Below are positions 60,513 to 64,000 of a stretch of DNA of 64,000 nucleotides, piece by piece (the stretch's first letter is position 1; each line of letters opens with the position of its first letter). Made by a program: the position numbers and the translations under genes. This stretch comes from Halomonas sp. (lineage in GTDB: Bacteria > Pseudomonadota > Gammaproteobacteria > Pseudomonadales > Halomonadaceae). Below the pieces are notes generated by a model. The model ran no database searches, had not been told where the DNA came from, and was given only the letters and a program-made list of their open reading frames with translations. The DNA is taken from the NCBI RefSeq assembly GCF_029263665.1, contig NZ_JAJUFQ010000005.1, forward strand, positions 186,001 to 250,000, read 5' to 3'.

Positions 60513-61688
60513 TCACTCCGCCTCGCTTTTGCTGCTGCCCGGCAAGCGATGCCAGGATTGCTGGCGGTGCCACTCTTCGTCTTCGGTATGCAGGTAACGA
60601 GAGGTGGTATCGAGCCGGGCATGGCGGGCGGTGGCCGCCAGGTAGCGTAGCTCGACACCGGCCTGGGCCTGATGGGTCAAGGCCGTGTGTCGCAGCCAGT
60701 GCGGGGTTGCCTGCCTTAGCCGCATGATGGCCAGGGCATCCCCTCCTTCTTGCTCCAGCACATCGGCAGCCTGGCTAAAGGTTGTACGAATCAAGCGATA
60801 CAGCTGATTCTCACCCAGCGGGCTCTTGCCATCCAGGCGGCGCAGAATAGGCCCATCATCCAGCCCCGGATTTTCCGGTAATCCATACCCCACACGAATT
60901 TGCCGAATCAGCAGCATCATGTCTTCCGGCACCGGTATCTCCGCCGTCTTGACACCCTTTCCGATGACTCGCCACCACCAGCGCCCTTCACGTACGAACA
61001 GGTCGCTCATACGCGCCTGACTCATTTCAGAGATGCGCGGCGCCATCAGGTAGGCAAACCCGAACACCAGGCGTCGGCGAGCCCACAGCTTGCGCTCACG
61101 CAGGCTGGCCGTATCAGGCAACGGACGACTTAGCCACGCCCACAGCCAGTCCCATAGCGGTCGCTCCAGATAGCGTTCGACCCGCCCTGTCTGGTTGTCC
61201 AGACGGCGACGCTTGTCGCGCATCAGGCGAAAGGGGTTATGAGCGATCCACCCCGCTTCCATCAACCAGCTCATCATGCCCTGCAGGATCACCAGGCTCT
61301 GTCGTCGACTGGATGCCGACAACGGGCCACGAAAGGGCTTCCAATCCGGCGACTGCCGGGACTTGACGGGCCCCACCCAACGCTCGCGTGGCTGAGGATC
61401 ACAAAGGAAGGCTTCGAAATCATCGAGGTGATGACGGCGCAGGGATTTCAAGTCAATGCCCTGCTCAGCCAACCACAACAGCAGCCTTTCGGCTTCACGA
61501 CGATACGTACGCAAAGTCTGGGGGCTGCCGCGATATTCCCTCAACCAGGCGCTCACGGCCTGGGCATCGCTGGTCGCAGGAATGGCGGCCGCTGGCAGCA
61601 CGCTGCCGGTGGCTTCGCTGAACACTTCCACCTCTCCAGGCTTCTCTCCAGCCACTCCCACTGCGGACACCGTGTTCATACGGGTCAT
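60513..61688 (-). CDS. tyrosine-family site-specific recombinase (TnpS-like?)
   Basis: A 391-residue recombinase. The N-terminal SAM-like domain has WLREYRGSPQTLRTYRREAE. The catalytic domain holds Arg in YLMAPRISEMSQAR, Lys in VIGKGVKTAEIPVP, H-x-x-R in TPHWLRHTALTHQAQAG, His in ATARHARLD and the nucleophile Tyr in TTSRYLHT, so all active-site residues are present. AGAGGGGGG upstream of ATG 61688 marks the start; a longer start at 61727 is possible. About 90 bp upstream is a perfect inverted repeat that could be its core site. It is longer than XerC/D and not next to any obvious mobile cargo. Confidence 0.83.
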   Translation of the reverse strand: MTRMNTVSAVGVAGEKPGEVEVFSEATGSVLPAAAIPATSDAQAVSAWLREYRGSPQTLRTYRREAERLLLWLAEQGIDLKSLRRHHLDDFEAFLCDPQPRERWVGPVKSRQSPDWKPFRGPLSASSRRQSLVILQGMMSWLMEAGWIAHNPFRLMRDKRRRLDNQTGRVERYLERPLWDWLWAWLSRPLPDTASLRERKLWARRRLVFGFAYLMAPRISEMSQARMSDLFVREGRWWWRVIGKGVKTAEIPVPEDMMLLIRQIRVGYGLPENPGLDDGPILRRLDGKSPLGENQLYRLIRTTFSQAADVLEQEGGDALAIMRLRQATPHWLRHTALTHQAQAGVELRYLAATARHARLDTTSRYLHTEDEEWHRQQSWHRLPGSSKSEAE

Positions 61689-61777
61689 GCCGCCCCCCTC
61701 TTTATCTGTCAAACCTTTCTCATCCATGTCTCATCCATGCCGCATCGTCACAGCGACGTATTTTGCTTAGTGTAGCA

Positions 61778-61817
61778 ACATAAAATCAAGATAATACGGG
61801 TAATCTTGATTTTATGT
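61778..61817. other. 15-bp perfect inverted repeat, candidate recombinase core site
   Basis: ACATAAAATCAAGAT (61778-61792) and its exact reverse complement (61803-61817) flank a 10-base spacer AATACGGGTA. The arms are AT-rich and lie between the divergent recombinase and corA genes, where no terminator is needed. Two inverted arms around a short spacer is the layout of a tyrosine-recombinase crossover site. Confidence 0.5.
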
Positions 61818-61852
61818 CATATTTGATAAATAAATTTACGTTATTATCCATT

Positions 61853-61864
61853 ATGTAATTACAT
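61853..61864. promoter_or_regulatory. 12-bp palindrome in AT-rich divergent region
   Basis: ATGTAATTACAT is a perfect palindrome 36 bp beyond the inverted repeat. The whole 61689-62083 gap holds this, the 15-bp inverted repeat and presumed promoters for the divergent genes, but no gene. It may be an accessory or regulator site. Confidence 0.3.
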
Positions 61865-62083
61865 TAAAAATACGCTAGACTGATCAACGAAGGTCCACCT
61901 GAAGACAAACCGTGACGACAAACTCTCACCAGACAATACTGAGAAATGGCGCTATCGCGACGGGTGACAGGCAGCCCCGCCCTGGTGGCCTATTCGCCAA
62001 TACGGCGTTGTTCTACAATCGCAGCGCAAATGCAGGCCATCCCGGCGATGACACAGGATTCGCCTATACATCGAGGTACCGCG

Positions 62084-63037
62084 ATGCTGAGACTATTCAA
62101 GATCCAGGAAGGAACCATTCGGGAACGTCGCCTCCCGGATGATCAAACGGAGCGCGCTCTAGCAGAGGCGGACTGGATTGATGCACGCGACCCTGATGAT
62201 GAGGAACGCTCACTGTTTCAGGGCCTGCTGCATACCGACCTTCCCGAGTCGGATGACATTGAAGAGATCGAGGCCTCTGCTCGCTGCTTCGTCGATCAGG
62301 CTGGTGTGCACATCCACTCGCTGTTTCTCACCCAGTCCGAGAATCGTCATCACACTGAAACGGTGGCCTGCATTCTGCAAAGCAAGCGACTGATCACCAT
62401 TCGCGAAAGCGAGCTGGCGGACTTTCGTCTGCTACGCATGCGCGCCCGACGAGGCCAGGTCGAGGCCCAGTCTCCTGAGGAGCTATTGGTCACCCTGTTC
62501 GAACAGAAGGTGGAAAATCACGCTGACACGCTGGAAGACCTGCACCAGCAGCTTGAAGAAGTCAGTTATCTAGTGCTGGAAGATGAACAGGCCAGCCTTG
62601 AGGACGCCATTGACAGACTGGCGCGCCTGGAAGACAGCAACGGGAAGATTCGCCTGTGTCTGATGGATACTCAGCGCAACATCTCCTTCCTGCTGCGCCA
62701 CCTGCGCACTCAGCCGGAACATCTGGAAACGCTGCGCGAAATCATGCGCGACATTGAAACCCTGATGTCACACACCACGTTTCTCTTCGATAAGATCAAC
62801 TTCCTGATGGACTCGACCCAAGGGTTCATCAATATCGAGCAAAACCAGATCATCAAGATGTTCTCCATTGCCGCTGTTGTCTTCCTGCCACCCACTCTGG
62901 TGGCCAGCATCTACGGCATGAACTTCGAGGTCATGCCCGAATTGAAGTGGATGCTGGGATACCCATGGGCGCTTGGCCTGATGGTCGCATCCGGCATTGC
63001 ACCTTTCTGGTATTTCAAGCGAAAAGGCTGGTTGTAG
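62084..63037 (+). CDS. corA: magnesium/cobalt transporter CorA
   Basis: A 317-residue inner-membrane channel for Mg2+ (and Co2+/Ni2+), almost the length of E. coli CorA. The cytoplasmic domain has DIEEIEASARCFVDQAGVHI and RLITIRESELADFRLLRMRA, followed by long helices. The two C-terminal helices follow MGFINIEQ-type residues (GFINIEQNQIIKMFSIAAVV), with the hallmark YGMNFEVMPELKW loop and the basic end FKRKGWL. ATG 62084 gives the normal CorA start; earlier in-frame starts add 46 atypical residues. It lies between the recombinase and the KfrA-like gene. Confidence 0.92.
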   Translation: MLRLFKIQEGTIRERRLPDDQTERALAEADWIDARDPDDEERSLFQGLLHTDLPESDDIEEIEASARCFVDQAGVHIHSLFLTQSENRHHTETVACILQSKRLITIRESELADFRLLRMRARRGQVEAQSPEELLVTLFEQKVENHADTLEDLHQQLEEVSYLVLEDEQASLEDAIDRLARLEDSNGKIRLCLMDTQRNISFLLRHLRTQPEHLETLREIMRDIETLMSHTTFLFDKINFLMDSTQGFINIEQNQIIKMFSIAAVVFLPPTLVASIYGMNFEVMPELKWMLGYPWALGLMVASGIAPFWYFKRKGWL

Positions 63038-63121
63038 CACTTGATCGAATAGTGCGCGCCCGAATAGCACATACTCGACGAACAGCACTCTTCCAAGGTT
63101 ACACCCCCAAGGTAATGACTC

Positions 63122-64000
63122 ATGGCTCGAACAGGGATTACTTTCGACGACGTACAGCGTGCCATCGACACGCTGCTCCAGCGCCAGGAAGCGCCCAGCG
63201 TGCAGAAGGTGCGCAACATTCTTGGCACCGGCAGTTTCACCACGATCAGCGAACACCTGAGGGAATGGCGTACTCGCCGGGAGGAACGCACCGATGTACC
63301 TCCTCCCCAGGGCATGCCTGCCGAACTGCAGGCACTGGCGGAAGAGCTCTGGAACCAGGCCCAGACGGCAGCAACCGACAACCTTTCTCATTACAGGGAA
63401 GAGTCCGACCGTCAGGTAGCGGCGGCACAGGAGCGGGTGGCAGACGCTGACCGCCGGGCCGAAGATGCCGAGCAACGCGAGTCAGCCCTCTCGGCCCATC
63501 TGGTCACGACCGAAAAGCGCCTGCAGGAAAGCATCGCCAATTCGGCCCGCATGGAGTCCACTGTCCAGGCTCAGGAGCAGCAGCTGGAAAAAGAGCGTCA
63601 GCGCTCTGTACAGCTGGAGGATCAACTGGCACGACTGCAACAGGAAAACGAGCGCCTGGGCCAGGCACATCAGGTTGCCCTTGGTGAACTCCAGACAGAG
63701 CATGCCGAGCGCCTGCGCCAGGAAGAACAGCGTCACGAGACAGCCGAAGCCCGCCTGATGGGCATGCTTGATGATGCACGCCAGGAACGGCAGGCAGCCG
63801 AAAAGTCTCATGCCCAGAAGCTTCAACAGGCTGAACAGCGCTATGAAACGCTACAGCAGCAATTGCAGCGTGTCCGCGCAGACCTGCTGGAAGAAGAAAA
63901 ACGCCATAAGGAAACGCTTCTGGCGCGCTCCAGAGCCGAGGACAATGCACGTGCCAGGCAGCATGAAAATGAGTTGCTCAGTGAACGCCTCGAAGAGCAG
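63122..64000 (+). CDS. KfrA-N DNA-binding coiled-coil protein, 3' truncated by window
   Basis: The frame is open from ATG 63122 to the end of the window (293 codons). The first 60 residues match the KfrA N-terminal DNA-binding domain: GITFDDVQRAIDTLLQRQEA, then SVQKVRNILGTGSFTTISEH and LREWRTRREE. From about residue 90 on it is a continuous coiled coil rich in Glu, Gln, Arg and Ala. Such proteins are plasmid KfrA, or the TnpT-type partners of tyrosine recombinases on Tn4651-like transposons. With a recombinase 1.5 kb away the second reading is attractive. The C-terminus is not seen. Confidence 0.8.
   Translation, partial: MARTGITFDDVQRAIDTLLQRQEAPSVQKVRNILGTGSFTTISEHLREWRTRREERTDVPPPQGMPAELQALAEELWNQAQTAATDNLSHYREESDRQVAAAQERVADADRRAEDAEQRESALSAHLVTTEKRLQESIANSARMESTVQAQEQQLEKERQRSVQLEDQLARLQQENERLGQAHQVALGELQTEHAERLRQEEQRHETAEARLMGMLDDARQERQAAEKSHAQKLQQAEQRYETLQQQLQRVRADLLEEEKRHKETLLARSRAEDNARARQHENELLSERLEEQ

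Noticed and set aside
60513..61727. Recombinase as the integrase of a genomic island
   Set aside because: No tRNA gene, att direct repeats, mobility cargo or composition break were seen. Adjacent genes are ordinary metabolic ones.

Overview
The window looks like a chromosomal segment of a moderately GC-rich, halophilic-type gammaproteobacterium, most likely Halomonas or a close Halomonadaceae relative. This is inferred from the gene mix: hexuronate TRAP/Udh, a periplasmic GMC glucoside dehydrogenase set, many FCD-type GntR regulators, CorA of standard enterobacterial type, and a Zur locus. No rRNA, tRNA, CRISPR array, insertion sequence or prophage was seen. Both outer genes are cut by the window.

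Layout. 1-2810: hexuronate uptake and oxidation (TRAP DctM fragment, uronate dehydrogenase, GntR). 2995-9322: mixed genes (MFS exporter, DUF1835 protein, two GNATs, LysR with a divergent SnoaL-like/quinone-oxidoreductase pair, and an alcohol dehydrogenase remnant). 9440-14336: MocR regulator divergent from a two-domain TlpA protein and a ScsB/DsbD-type electron conduit. 14413-18753: methyltransferase, TfoX-N protein, secreted protein plus OmpA-like partner, nucleotidyltransferase-fold protein, GFA protein, TetR. 18903-23774: stand-alone FabF, then a GntR divergent from a Cys/Met-type PLP lyase and an NhaC antiporter.

23888-28063 is a periplasmic 3-keto-glycoside module: DUF1080 hydrolase, Tat-signal small subunit, GMC dehydrogenase and TIM-barrel isomerase. 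A perfect LacI-type palindrome lies upstream. 28368-33110 is a nickel/peptide-type ABC importer with both ATPases fused, preceded by a candidate Zur box. 33284-36726 is the retropepsin / transglutaminase-7TM / ATP-grasp trio. 36790-38171 is zur, hisI and an orphan yidD. The span therefore contains a likely zinc-responsive neighbourhood.

38173-39971: GNAT, SufE, TetR. 40143-48595: alcohol-to-acyl-CoA oxidation (GMC alcohol dehydrogenase, acyl-CoA synthetase, aldehyde dehydrogenase in one overlapping operon, with a divergent AidB-type acyl-CoA dehydrogenase, an SDR and a TetR with clear operators). 48601-60402: a second GMC enzyme with an FCD GntR, divergent from a long sugar operon (AldA-like dehydrogenase, YtfQ/R/T/YjfF-type ABC importer, enolase-superfamily dehydratase, zinc MDR dehydrogenase, KduD-like SDR). 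The order of enzymes fits non-phosphorylative oxidation of an aldose to 2-keto-3-deoxygluconate.

60513-64000: a tyrosine recombinase with a 15-bp perfect inverted repeat in its upstream region, CorA, and a KfrA-N coiled-coil DNA-binding protein that runs off the window. The recombinase, repeat and KfrA-type protein recall the TnpS/rst/TnpT co-integrate resolution set of Tn4651-type transposons, here without a transposase. It is the most unusual arrangement in the window.
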